A stretch of DNA of 39,034 bases from positions 1 to 39,034 of the forward strand of contig JAIRVH010000125.1 of assembly GCA_031253985.1 (NCBI GenBank), written 5' to 3'. The notes beneath the pieces were generated by a model. It had not been told where the DNA came from. It searched no databases and saw only the letters and a program-made list of their open reading frames with translations. Position 1 is the stretch's first letter, and each line of letters opens with the position of its first letter. Made by a program: the position numbers and the translations under genes. Below, in pieces: positions 24,077 to 32,074 of this stretch. Source of the DNA: Sphingobacterium sp. (lineage in GTDB: Bacteria > Bacteroidota > Bacteroidia > Sphingobacteriales > Sphingobacteriaceae).

Positions 24077-25348
24077 TTACAACTTGAATTCGAAGCTTAA
24101 CGTAACATATCGGTAGTCTTCTCCTTTCCATTTAGGACCTGAAAGTAAGATCTCTTTGGCTTTGGTGTCAAGATAGTCATTGGCACTCTGGAGAATACTG
24201 ATATTGGTCGGCAATCCATCTTTATCGATATAGAAGCTTAGACGAACAGTACCCTCGTAGCGGCTTTTGGATGTTTTTTTCTTGATATAGTTATTGAACG
24301 ATTTCCAGCCCCAGATAGGTTCAGCACTTTTTGATTTGCGTGAAGACATGGTTGTGACGACGACTTCATCAAGTGAGTTGCTGGAAGGCTGTAGTTTGAT
24401 CGTTGTGTTTTTGCTGCGGCGCATATTCAATGCTATAGGATTATAGCCCAACGCCATAATGTCGACAAGTGTATCCATTGTACTAGGCTGAACGGTCGCT
24501 TGTCCCTGTGCGTCGGTATTCGTTGCCAACTTGCTATTGGGTTGAATGATTGTTACTCCCGAAATCGGTAAGCCAGTCTCTTTGTCACGGACGGTGAGTT
24601 GTAGCGGCGTTCCCGATTGTTGGATGGCTGAAATGCCTGCAGCTTTGCCTGCCAAAGTACTGTTAAAACTCGAGGTTCCCCGAATCATAATCGTTTGGGA
24701 AGCATCTTTTTTCTTTGCCATTGGCGCATAACCGATAACAATTGCACTGTCTGTAGGCCTTAATCCAAATACAGGGCGATCACTATTAAGACGTCCTTCC
24801 ATCTCTTCCAGTGATTTTACACGTAGGGAGGGTTCGCGTGATAAAATCGTGACCTCGTCTTGTGGATGTTGTTCGCGAAAACGGGGGCTGTTGTTATCTG
24901 CCAATTGTGGCAAACGATCTTGCGGTTCTATTTTTGACTTGATATCATCCGTGGCCATGGTAGAATCCTCTCCAATAACCTTTGTTTTTGGCTTATCCTG
25001 GGTCACGTTTACGTCAGCAGTACGTTTTGCCTCAGATGTATTTTCTCCCTGCTGCCGGAAAAGTACAATACCTACTCCCAAAACGATTAGTGTAGAGGCG
25101 GCGATGGCCAGTCTTTTCCAGTCAAATAGTTTAATTTTAGCAACCTTACCTCTTTTTGCACGTTGGCTAATCTGCTGATTGATCGCTGCAATTACGGTTT
25201 TATTTTGGTCCATCTCTATACCCATCAGAACATCCGCCAGCATGGGGTCACGTTGTGCCTCACGCTCAAGAGCGTACATCTCCGTAGGAGATAGTTCACC
25301 GTTGACGTATTTCTTTAAGTATGCTATGTCGTAATTACTGTTGCTCAT
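24077..25348 (-). CDS. Hybrid anti-sigma/TonB-like transducer protein
   Basis: 423-aa single-pass membrane protein. Residues 1-75 are a cytoplasmic anti-sigma-like head (YLKKYVNGELSPTEMYALER); the helix spans about 80-97. The periplasmic part has, in order, a linker (98-220), a segment resembling the plug of SusC-type receptors (IMIRGTSSFN, then LAGKAAGISAIQQSGTP, 221-247), a carboxypeptidase-regulatory-like domain (249-320), a TonB-box-like LDEVVVT (326-332), and a TonB C-terminal domain (about 345-423; VRLSFYIDKDGLPTNISILQ). It overlaps the sigma gene by 14 bases. It presumably holds the sigma factor and releases it on an envelope signal; the signal is unknown. Confidence 0.88.
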   Translation of the reverse strand: MSNSNYDIAYLKKYVNGELSPTEMYALEREAQRDPMLADVLMGIEMDQNKTVIAAINQQISQRAKRGKVAKIKLFDWKRLAIAASTLIVLGVGIVLFRQQGENTSEAKRTADVNVTQDKPKTKVIGEDSTMATDDIKSKIEPQDRLPQLADNNSPRFREQHPQDEVTILSREPSLRVKSLEEMEGRLNSDRPVFGLRPTDSAIVIGYAPMAKKKDASQTIMIRGTSSFNSTLAGKAAGISAIQQSGTPLQLTVRDKETGLPISGVTIIQPNSKLATNTDAQGQATVQPSTMDTLVDIMALGYNPIALNMRRSKNTTIKLQPSSNSLDEVVVTTMSSRKSKSAEPIWGWKSFNNYIKKKTSKSRYEGTVRLSFYIDKDGLPTNISILQSANDYLDTKAKEILLSGPKWKGEDYRYVTLSFEFKL

Positions 25349-25913
25349 TCCAAGCCTCCATGCAATTTTTTAAATTCCGTTTCCCATTTTGGATATAACT
25401 CTTTACTTCGTTCAAGCTATAGCCGGTAGATTCACTAATCTCTTTGTAACATTTTTCCTCTAAAAAGAAAAGTCTGACCGACTGTTGCTGTTTTTCTGGC
25501 AATTTGTCCAGACAGCCTTCCATGGCCGTTAACTGCTCTTCTCTTTCATCATATTGTTCATACTGATGCAGGTCTCCAGGAAATTTCACAAATTCATCCA
25601 AAGAAATTTGAGATTTGTTTTTTTTGGACCTCAAATACATCAGGCAATGATTCTTGCTTAATACATAGAGCCATCTAGGAAAGTCCTTGATTTCTTGTTT
25701 ATTGACCTTATATATTAATTCCTCAAAGATATTCATGACAGCGTCTTTGCTCAGTTCGGAATCTTGGAGATACCGTAAGCAAACGTAGTATACCATCTCT
25801 GTATGCCGCTGGTATAGATCGCCCAATACCTGGAGATCCATGGACTCCTGATAGTGCAACAAGAGCTCATGGTCCTGTGGTGTATCTATTTTTGACGACT
25901 TGAATGCAAACAT
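25335..25913 (-). CDS. Sigma-70 family (ECF-like) sigma factor
   Basis: 192-aa alternative sigma factor. Region 2 lies at about residues 30-95 (LGDLYQRHTEMVYYVCLRYL, then FPRWLYVLSKNHCLMYLR) and region 4 at about 130-185 (LPEKQQQSVRLFFLEEKCYK and the helix-turn-helix EISESTGYSLNEVKSYIQNG). First gene of a two-gene unit with the hybrid anti-sigma protein, overlapping it by 14 bases, so translation is coupled. It is divergent from the VWA gene, 80 bases away, which makes that gene a likely regulon member (inference). Confidence 0.93.
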   Translation of the reverse strand: MFAFKSSKIDTPQDHELLLHYQESMDLQVLGDLYQRHTEMVYYVCLRYLQDSELSKDAVMNIFEELIYKVNKQEIKDFPRWLYVLSKNHCLMYLRSKKNKSQISLDEFVKFPGDLHQYEQYDEREEQLTAMEGCLDKLPEKQQQSVRLFFLEEKCYKEISESTGYSLNEVKSYIQNGKRNLKNCMEAWNEQQ

Positions 25914-25993
25914 TTATTGGTTAAAAATATTTTTTTTTTCTGGTTTATGGAAATTTAATATTTACGGCATCCCTTGGCAAAAACGTGAACGAT

Positions 25994-27856
25994 ATGAGAA
26001 CAATACTTTTTGTGATAGGCTTTTTGCTATCCTTTGGTGGATACGCCAAGCAGGGATATGAAGTCAGCGGTAAGGTGGTGGATGCAAATACGGGAATTGC
26101 TCTAGCTGGTGTGCAGGTAAGTAATGCTGTAACCAAAGAGCAGGGCCTGACCGATGATAAAGGAAATTATCGGATCCAGGTCAGGGATGGTAAAAATACC
26201 TTGATTTTTAGTTATATCGGATATCTCGAGCAACGGGTAGCGGTCAACCATCGGTCAAAGGTTGATGTGGCCTTGGTGCAGCAAAACAATACATTGGATG
26301 AAGTTGTGGTGACCGGATCTGAGCGTAAAGTAAAGCGCCAGACGGCACCGATGATGAATGTTAATGCAGCTTTGTCTGGGCAAGTATCAAGTTTGTATAG
26401 CAGAGGGACGGCGTATATGCCTAATCAAAACCAGGAATCTTATCAGAAGGTAAAGGAAAATAAGTTTATCAACCCGCTTAAAGAACCTTTATCGACGTTT
26501 GCGGCGGATGTTGATGCCGCCTCTTATAGTAATGTGCGTCGTTTTATCAATTCGGGAAGTTTGCCTGAAAAAGATGCGGTACGCGTTGAAGAGATGATCA
26601 ATTATTTTCAGTATGAGGTGGCTGGACCTAAAAATGGAGAACCTGTAAATATCGTTACCGAATTGACGAAGGCGCCCTGGAATACAGCGCATCAGCTGAT
26701 GCGCGTAACGTTAAAAGCGAAAGATATGCCTACGGAAAAGCTTAAAGCTTCTAATCTGGTGTTTTTGATTGATGTTTCTGGATCGATGATGGGAACGGGG
26801 CGTCTACCTTTAGTAAAAGCTTCGTTGAAGATGCTGGTTGATCAGCTTCGTGCTATAGACCATGTAGCTATTGTGACTTATGCCGGATCGGCAGGGGTAA
26901 AATTGGAAAGTACGCCCGGCGACGAAAAGATGAAAATAAAATCGGCTATTGAAGAGCTGGAAGCAGGCGGAAGTACCGCTGGTGCAGCGGGAATTAAGAA
27001 GGCTTACGAAATTGCTAAACAACAATTTATCAAAGGTGGAAACAACCGGATTATTTTGGCCAGTGATGGTGATTTCAATGTTGGAGAGAGCAGTGACGAA
27101 TCGATGGAAGAATTGATTGCGAAAGAAAGTAAATCAGGCGTTTTCCTTACGGTACTTGGTTATGGCATGGGGAATCTGAAGGACAGTAAGATGGAAATCC
27201 TGGCGGACAAAGGTCACGGGAATTACGCTTATATCGATAATATTTCGGAAGCACGAAAGGCGATGGTGACCGAATTTGGGGGAACATTGTTTACTGTTGC
27301 TAAAGATGTAAAGATTCAGGTCGAATTCAATCCAACTTATGTGCAAGCCTATCGCTTGGTGGGATACGAAAACCGCTTGCTGGAGGCTGAGGATTTCAAT
27401 AATGATCAAAAGATGGGCGGTGATATGGGGGTAGGCCATGTGGTGACAGCCCTGTATGAAATTGTACCTGTCGGTGTTGAGTCGGGAATGGTCGGAACGG
27501 TAGATCCATTAAAATATCAGCAGCATGCAAGTCAGGCAACTGGACGAAGAAATGCAGAACTGGCAACAGTTAAATTTCGGTACAAGGAGCCTGAAGGGGA
27601 GGAAAGTAAGTTACAGCAAAAGGTGGTGGGAACTGCGGTAACGGAGTTGAACAAGGTGAGTGAAGATTTTCGTTTTGTAACAGCGGTAGCGGAACTTGGT
27701 TTACTACTTCGTGATTCTGATTTTAAGCAAAAGGCCAATTTTGACCAGCTGATCGTGCGTGCAAAAGCTTCCAAAGGAAAAGATGGAGAAGGTTATCGTG
27801 CTGAATTTATCCGTATGGCTGAAAATGCGCGAGACTTATCGAGATCGAAGGAATAA
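25994..27856 (+). CDS. Exported VWA (YfbK-type) protein with TonB-box-like segment
   Basis: 620-aa exported protein. The signal peptide (ILFVIGFLLSFGGYAK) is followed by a carboxypeptidase-regulatory-like domain (about 20-97), a TonB-box-like LDEVVVT (101-107) and ALSGQVSSL, which again recalls a receptor plug. Next come a YfbK-type N-terminal VWA-associated domain (about 155-225), the VWA domain with an intact MIDAS motif DVSGS (Asp260, Ser262, Ser264), and a C-terminal DUF3520-like domain (about 440-615). ATG at 25994 is preferred; the GTG at 25985 adds three residues. The adhesion-type fold binds a divalent metal and probably protein ligands. Divergent from the sigma/anti-sigma genes. Confidence 0.92.
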   Translation: MRTILFVIGFLLSFGGYAKQGYEVSGKVVDANTGIALAGVQVSNAVTKEQGLTDDKGNYRIQVRDGKNTLIFSYIGYLEQRVAVNHRSKVDVALVQQNNTLDEVVVTGSERKVKRQTAPMMNVNAALSGQVSSLYSRGTAYMPNQNQESYQKVKENKFINPLKEPLSTFAADVDAASYSNVRRFINSGSLPEKDAVRVEEMINYFQYEVAGPKNGEPVNIVTELTKAPWNTAHQLMRVTLKAKDMPTEKLKASNLVFLIDVSGSMMGTGRLPLVKASLKMLVDQLRAIDHVAIVTYAGSAGVKLESTPGDEKMKIKSAIEELEAGGSTAGAAGIKKAYEIAKQQFIKGGNNRIILASDGDFNVGESSDESMEELIAKESKSGVFLTVLGYGMGNLKDSKMEILADKGHGNYAYIDNISEARKAMVTEFGGTLFTVAKDVKIQVEFNPTYVQAYRLVGYENRLLEAEDFNNDQKMGGDMGVGHVVTALYEIVPVGVESGMVGTVDPLKYQQHASQATGRRNAELATVKFRYKEPEGEESKLQQKVVGTAVTELNKVSEDFRFVTAVAELGLLLRDSDFKQKANFDQLIVRAKASKGKDGEGYRAEFIRMAENARDLSRSKE

Positions 27857-27874
27857 ATTAAGAGAAGAATATCA

Positions 27875-27923
27875 AAAGTATTTTCAACAGCGACAATCGA
27901 AAGGCTGCTGTTGAAAATACTTT
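27875..27923 (+). terminator. Terminator of the VWA gene
   Basis: A perfect 17-bp inverted repeat (27875-27891 with 27907-27923, arm AAAGTATTTTCAACAGC) with a 15-nt loop is followed by AGTTTTTT. It starts 19 bases after the VWA stop codon. Confidence 0.88.
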
Positions 27924-28139
27924 AGTTTTTTGGATCATAGACAAAAAAGTAAATAAAATCTATATTTTTAAGGCCATAATAAAAGGAACGTATTTTGCTG
28001 TTGTGACTGATATTACATTGCTATTTGGATGAGGCGATGAATTGGATGGCTTTTTTGGTGAATAGAGGTCACGTGTAAAGGAATCGGTCAGGCTGTCGAA
28101 GCTGAGGCAAAATATGTGAGAATTAAAAATAATAAATAA

Positions 28140-28550
28140 ATGAAGAATTTCTTCTTGTGCTTTTTTTTGGCGATTGGTATTGCGATACCTACGGTAGCCC
28201 AAAACGCTGGTTTGAATAAACAGCAGACGATGGCCTATATTAACAAGCTGTATAAAGTAGCTTATCATTATAAGGATACAAAAATTGATACGGTGACCGT
28301 AGATGGAAGAGTGCTGACAGTCTTTCTTTCCAGTGGCCAGCATTTTCGAAGCGATATTGCCAAATCAGATGTACTTGTCATTGCCAGGGTAAAATCAGGG
28401 TATCAGATTCGATTCAAGTCGTCGCCAAGCACGGATGAAATTTTATGGGCAATCCAAACAGAAGATGATGCAAAACGTCTGAAAAATGCGCTGGAACATC
28501 TGATCAAAATTGTAAAAACGGAGAAAAAGACAGATCCTTTCGGTAGTTAA
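28140..28550 (+). CDS. Small exported hypothetical protein
   Basis: 136-aa protein not recognised as a known family. A clear signal peptide (FFLCFFLAIGIAIPTVAQ) predicts export to the periplasm. The mature part is mixed charged with a valine-rich beta-like stretch (TKIDTVTVDGRVLTVFLSSG) and a lysine-rich end (LIKIVKTEKKTDPFG). ATG at 28140. The 216 bases between the VWA terminator and this gene hold no gene that I can see; a TATTTTGC near 27991 could be a promoter. It is a single transcription unit ended perhaps by the hairpin at 28589-28615. Confidence 0.75.
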   Translation: MKNFFLCFFLAIGIAIPTVAQNAGLNKQQTMAYINKLYKVAYHYKDTKIDTVTVDGRVLTVFLSSGQHFRSDIAKSDVLVIARVKSGYQIRFKSSPSTDEILWAIQTEDDAKRLKNALEHLIKIVKTEKKTDPFGS

Positions 28551-28913
28551 GTACTTTAGAAGCGTTCTGGTCTGATGAATACTAGAATGTTCGGCAAGGT
28601 ATGAGCTTGCCGAACTGAATAGAGAAAGTAGTAGGGCTTGCACATGGATATGTGTTGAGGATTGCTGAGGGGGTAACCAAATGCCTACTAGATATAAAGA
28701 CGATTGGCTTCATGGCCTAAATTGATGTGGCTGTTGAAACCATCGATTGTAAATCATATCGTTAACACGAACTTAAGGTATTTACATAAATTCAGCGTTA
28801 AAATGTTGTTATGTTATTGTAATTAAGTTTGTTGTGTTTTTGCTGTTGGATTTCTTTATTTATCCTTTTAATGAATTTTTTGCCAAAATACCTTTATTTC
28901 CTTTGTCATCCGA

Positions 28914-28946
28914 ATGAGGTCCCTATAAATTACGTATGAGGTCCCT
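28914..28946. repeat. Direct repeat ATGAGGTCCCT x2
   Basis: Two exact copies of ATGAGGTCCCT at 28914-28924 and 28936-28946, 22 bp apart (about two helical turns), lie in a gene-free region with no promoter assigned. Possible operator or remnant of a duplicated site. Confidence 0.5.
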
Positions 28947-29008
28947 GTTATTTATTAACTTTTTGTTTAGAAGATAGTATATTGATAGTGCGTTGGATCA
29001 TACAAAAA

Positions 29009-29034
29009 AAGCAGACCCGATGAAAGATCTGCTT
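29009..29034 (-). terminator. Terminator of the 29067-29558 gene
   Basis: The stem AAGCAGA (29009-29015) / TCTGCTT (29028-29034) has on the minus strand a run of U residues (A-run 29004-29010). It lies 33 bases after the gene's stop codon. Confidence 0.8.
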
Positions 29035-29066
29035 GGAGTGATATGTATTAGAAGTTGGCTGCTACG

Positions 29067-29558
29067 TTAAACGAGTAGCAGGGTCAATAGTGGAATTAGG
29101 GCGACCATAGAAAACATAACAGCAGTACGCTTTTGCAGATATAAACTTATCGATAAAATCAATTCGCTGTTTTCGCAGCTTTCTATTTTGCCACCATCAG
29201 AAAGTGAGGGCTTGATTTCTACAATTTTTCCTTGTTCATCTTCAATTTGCCATGCGGTCATCCACCTATTTTTAGCGCTCCATGTGTATTTTTTATTAAT
29301 CAGGCTAATGGTAGCCTTACTTGTCCAGGTATTGTATTCAATATCACCGATCAATTCATTGTTTTGATTTCGAATTTCTGTGTATGGATTGAAAAGCCCT
29401 TTATTTATGAAGCGATACTCGTCTTTATGGATAGAGACATGAGCATTTAGATTCCAATCAATGGAATTTAGGCTACCGATCACAGCATCGTTGCAGTAGA
29501 GGGTAGACTTTGTTCCGAATAAATTATTTTTCCAGTTGTAAATAGATTTCTTTTTCAT
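29067..29558 (-). CDS. Hypothetical protein with C-terminal membrane helix
   Basis: 163-aa protein with no signal peptide. Residues 1-135 look beta-rich, with repeated strand-turn patterns (STLYCNDAVIGSLNSIDWN, ELIGDIEYNTWTSKATISL). The C-terminus is one hydrophobic helix (about 144-162, VMFSMVALIPLLTLLLV), giving a tail-anchored layout. The strand pattern recalls LURP-one/tubby-like barrels, but that is a weak impression and no family is claimed. It has its own terminator and is divergent from the desaturase-like gene. Confidence 0.7.
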   Translation of the reverse strand: MKKKSIYNWKNNLFGTKSTLYCNDAVIGSLNSIDWNLNAHVSIHKDEYRFINKGLFNPYTEIRNQNNELIGDIEYNTWTSKATISLINKKYTWSAKNRWMTAWQIEDEQGKIVEIKPSLSDGGKIESCENSELILSISLYLQKRTAVMFSMVALIPLLTLLLV

Positions 29559-29742
29559 GACTGTTTATGTTTATATGTTGATTTTAATTTATTAGTAGCC
29601 GATCAGCTCATTTCGTTACAGCATGTGGATTTTTTTTTGCGGAAGTCTTTTTTTTGGAAGCTTTCGATGCTCATGTCATAGGGCTTCGGATAGAAGAAGT
29701 ACACGAAAAAATCCCTATTTTTACCAAAAAAATCACATCGAA

Positions 29743-30789
29743 TTGACACATCAGGAAAACTCGAGCCGGATCAGGAAGGAAATAAACGAGTCCTATCAGC
29801 AGCTTAAACGAATATATCCCATATTAAAACGTCAGAATAGCATTGGAATGCTCATATTTGCAACCGCAATCCTAGCTATTCTAGTTGTATCTATCGCTTG
29901 GTATCGCGGACTTGTGCCGACTTGGCTTATGATTGTTAGCAATGCATTTTTTATGGGCGTATTACATGAAATAGAGCATGATCTGATCCATTGGCTTTAT
30001 TTTAAAAGACACAAAGTGGTTCATCATTTTATGCTTTTCAGTGTATGGATCTTAAGGCCATTGACTGTCAATCCTTGGATTCGCAGAACCTTGCACCATC
30101 ATCACCATAAGTTTTCGGGTACATTGCACGATGTTGAAGAGCGTAGTGTGACAAATGGTGAGCGTTGGTCGATTAAACGTCTGCTGACAACGCCTGATGT
30201 TGTGTTGGGAGGGCTCTTTCGTCTCCATCGGATGTTTAACGATATGGATAAGGAAGTAAAAAATGGAAATCTAAAATTGGAGACTTCTTCAAAACTAAAA
30301 CGAATTATGTTTTTGAGCATTGTTCCGGTAACGATTTTTGCACATGTGGTTTTATATTTCTATTTCGCAGATCTACTAATGGGCTGGTTAAATGCATTGT
30401 TCAGGTTAAATTTGAGTTTTCCACAGTATGTTGATAACATGTTGATAAGTCTTCATGGGTTAATTTATGTTATTCTATTACCAAACTTATTACGTCAATT
30501 TTGCTTGCATTTTATCACATCAAATATGCATTATTTTGGCGACGTTGAGGCGGGCAACGTTATTGAACAGACTCAGGTACTGACAGTTTGGTGGACCTTT
30601 CCGATGCAATTGTTCTGTTTCTTTTTTGGCTGGACACATAGTATTCATCATTTTGTTGTCAATGAGACCTTTTATGTCCGGCATATCGGACGTAAAAAAG
30701 CACAGGATATCCTGCGTAAATATGGTGTTCGATTTAATGACCTTGGAACATTCAGAAGGGCGAACCGTTTTCGGGAATTAAGCAAGTAA
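29743..30789 (+). CDS. Fatty-acid desaturase/hydroxylase-like membrane enzyme
   Basis: 348-aa integral membrane di-iron enzyme of the desaturase superfamily. The three histidine boxes are HEIEHDLIH, LHHHHHKFSG and HSIHHFVVN, separated by hydrophobic helix pairs. Such enzymes use O2 to desaturate or hydroxylate lipids or related hydrophobic substrates. I chose TTG at 29743: the frame extends up to an ATG at 29623, but the extra 40 residues look non-coding, and a -7-like TATTTTTA sits at 29716-29723. If the long form is real the protein has 388 aa. No electron-donor gene is adjacent. An XRE regulator gene converges on it. Confidence 0.82.
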   Translation: MTHQENSSRIRKEINESYQQLKRIYPILKRQNSIGMLIFATAILAILVVSIAWYRGLVPTWLMIVSNAFFMGVLHEIEHDLIHWLYFKRHKVVHHFMLFSVWILRPLTVNPWIRRTLHHHHHKFSGTLHDVEERSVTNGERWSIKRLLTTPDVVLGGLFRLHRMFNDMDKEVKNGNLKLETSSKLKRIMFLSIVPVTIFAHVVLYFYFADLLMGWLNALFRLNLSFPQYVDNMLISLHGLIYVILLPNLLRQFCLHFITSNMHYFGDVEAGNVIEQTQVLTVWWTFPMQLFCFFFGWTHSIHHFVVNETFYVRHIGRKKAQDILRKYGVRFNDLGTFRRANRFRELSK

Positions 30790-30805
30790 GGTTAGTGTAT
30801 ACACT

Positions 30806-31279
30806 TTAATCCTTCTTACGATAAGTTTTATAATTGCCATGCTGCTCGTAAACTAAAGCTCCTTCTTCGCAGTAACTTGTGAGGTAAACAGAGAACTTAT
30901 TACTTTGGCTTTTATCTATTCCCAGTTGGGAAAGCACTTCAGAAACACGTCGCGCGGTGTGGAAAAAATCGGAATGATAGACAAGATCATCCAATTTTTT
31001 GCTTAGCAGGATTCTCTCCTGTGCATCTGGCGGCAGTGTGTAAGGGGGCTTAAAGGCGATCTCATGCTGAAAAAATGTGTTCGGTTGAATTTCCAGGGTT
31101 CGGCATAAAATTAAAAAATTTGTGAGGGTAAGGTCCTTTCCTTTTTCTATTCCATTCAGTGTTCCTGTTGAAATACCTGTTAAATGCGATAGATCGCGTA
31201 GTGAATAGTACAGATCATTTCGTTTGGCACGAAAACGTAAACCAATGGTTTCCAGCAATACTTTGTCTTGATCCGTCAT
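30806..31279 (-). CDS. XRE-family helix-turn-helix regulator
   Basis: 157-aa DNA-binding protein. The N-terminal XRE/Cro domain covers about residues 8-65 (LRFRAKRNDLYYSLRDLSHLTGIS, then GTLNGIEKGKDLTLTNFLIL, read in parts). The rest (70-157) is a helical domain of unknown type containing LVYHSDFFHTARRVSEVLSQ. ATG at 31279. A perfect 16-bp palindrome, 31362-31377, lies 83 bases upstream and may be its own operator. It converges with the desaturase-like gene; no toxin partner is beside it, so an antitoxin role is not supported. Confidence 0.87.
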   Translation of the reverse strand: MTDQDKVLLETIGLRFRAKRNDLYYSLRDLSHLTGISTGTLNGIEKGKDLTLTNFLILCRTLEIQPNTFFQHEIAFKPPYTLPPDAQERILLSKKLDDLVYHSDFFHTARRVSEVLSQLGIDKSQSNKFSVYLTSYCEEGALVYEQHGNYKTYRKKD

Positions 31280-31361
31280 ACAACGAATTGAATGACAATT
31301 TGCGCAAAATATCGTTTATTATTTTATTTAAAATTTTGTTCTATTTATTTTTGTTTTTTAT

Positions 31362-31377
31362 ATTTGTTATAACAAAT
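31362..31377. promoter_or_regulatory. Perfect palindrome ATTTGTTATAACAAAT
   Basis: Sixteen bases, perfectly self-complementary, upstream of the XRE gene in AT-rich DNA. XRE repressors often bind such palindromes near their own promoters. Chance in AT-rich sequence is possible. Confidence 0.4.
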
Positions 31378-31505
31378 GATATGAGCCCAAGTGAGGTTCA
31401 GATCCTACGTCACCCACCTATGTAAGTAGTCTATGATATTTTATAGTCATACAAACATAGGGAAATGAAAAACGAAATATTATAAGCGATATTGACAATT
31501 TACCT

Positions 31506-31690
31506 GGCTTCGGTTTCCAAGAATCCGTCAAGTTCCGCCGGAGCCGTGGTAAGTTGTTCAGCAAATCAGCACGAAGACCAATTTCGGTCAAATTCTATCA
31601 GGTTATATGACGACACAAGTCGACTTCCCCAGCTTCGGTTTCTGAGAATCAATTCTCTGTATCCCGTTCAACCGGAGCCCTGATTAAGTT
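31506..31690. repeat. Two diverged copies of a hairpin-forming repeat
   Basis: Copy 1: GGCTTCGG (31506-31513) pairs with CCGGAGCC (31538-31545), one G-U wobble, followed by GTGGTAAGTTGTT. Copy 2: GCTTCGG (31632-31638) pairs with CCGGAGC (31672-31678), followed by CCTGATTAAGTTGTT; it also holds an inner perfect stem GAGAAT/ATTCTC (31644-31649, 31652-31657). The copies share GCTTCGGTTTC, GAGAATC-like, CCGTTCAA-like and CCGGAGCC blocks in the same order and orientation, about 125 bp apart. This looks like a REP- or MITE-like element family. Confidence 0.55.
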
Positions 31691-31695
31691 GTTTG

Positions 31696-31878
31696 TTATC
31701 GTCCACTCATAAAATAATAGAGCAGATAAAATACGATCAAAACACATACTGCGATAATGAGGGTACGCTTAATATTTCGACCGGCGGGTGCATCATCTTT
31801 TTCTTCGACAGCTACATTGGGTAATTTTTCCTCCTGTTTTTGATCGCTATGTTCGGGGGTATCATATTTATTTTCCAT
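31696..31878 (-). CDS. Small single-helix membrane protein
   Basis: 60-aa protein of unknown family. Residues 1-37 are polar and rich in Glu, Asp and Lys (DQKQEEKLPNVAVEEKDDAP); residues 38-57 form one transmembrane helix (TLIIAVCVLIVFYLLYYFM) ending SGR. There is no cleavable signal peptide; the N-terminus is probably cytoplasmic. It is divergent from the sugar isomerase-like gene and next to the hairpin repeats. It is kept as a gene because of its clean layout and composition. Confidence 0.6.
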   Translation of the reverse strand: MENKYDTPEHSDQKQEEKLPNVAVEEKDDAPAGRNIKRTLIIAVCVLIVFYLLYYFMSGR

Positions 31879-32074
31879 CGTTCAAATTGTTTGTTATTAT
31901 GAATAGAACAGCGGTGGTTGACAAATCGTTGAATCTGACTTATTATAATTTCTATGAAAGTACGTTTGTGATGCTGAGCAGATGATGTGGACAAATAAAA
32001 CGGGAAAAGCATTGTGTTTTTTAGAGTATTTGCATACATTGCAGCTACATTTAACGCGATAAACCTAAACAACC

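Larger units (their letters stand above)
28551..29066. other. Gene-free stretch with hairpin, direct repeat and terminator
   Basis: No credible gene. A perfect 10-bp hairpin, GTTCGGCAAG (28589-28598) / CTTGCCGAAC (28606-28615), lies 38 bases after the upstream gene and has no U-tract. The central 250 bases are AT-rich without recognised structure. The direct repeat at 28914-28946 and the terminator at 29009-29034 are listed separately. Confidence 0.6.
31280..31695. other. Gene-free stretch between XRE gene and small membrane protein gene
   Basis: No gene seen. The left 100 bases are very AT-rich, with the palindrome at 31362-31377. The right half (31500-31690) is clearly richer in GC and holds the two related hairpin repeats listed separately, so the two halves differ in composition. 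Confidence 0.6.

Noticed and set aside
28681..28725. 14-codon frame after GGGGG in the gene-free region
   Set aside because: Too short to support without conservation; the G-run alone is weak evidence in a phylum that rarely uses Shine-Dalgarno sites.
29623..29742. 40-residue N-terminal extension of the desaturase-like protein
   Set aside because: Rich in Cys, Arg and Phe in an unlikely pattern, and a promoter-like TATTTTTA lies within it. The TTG at 29743 is preferred, although the long form cannot be excluded.
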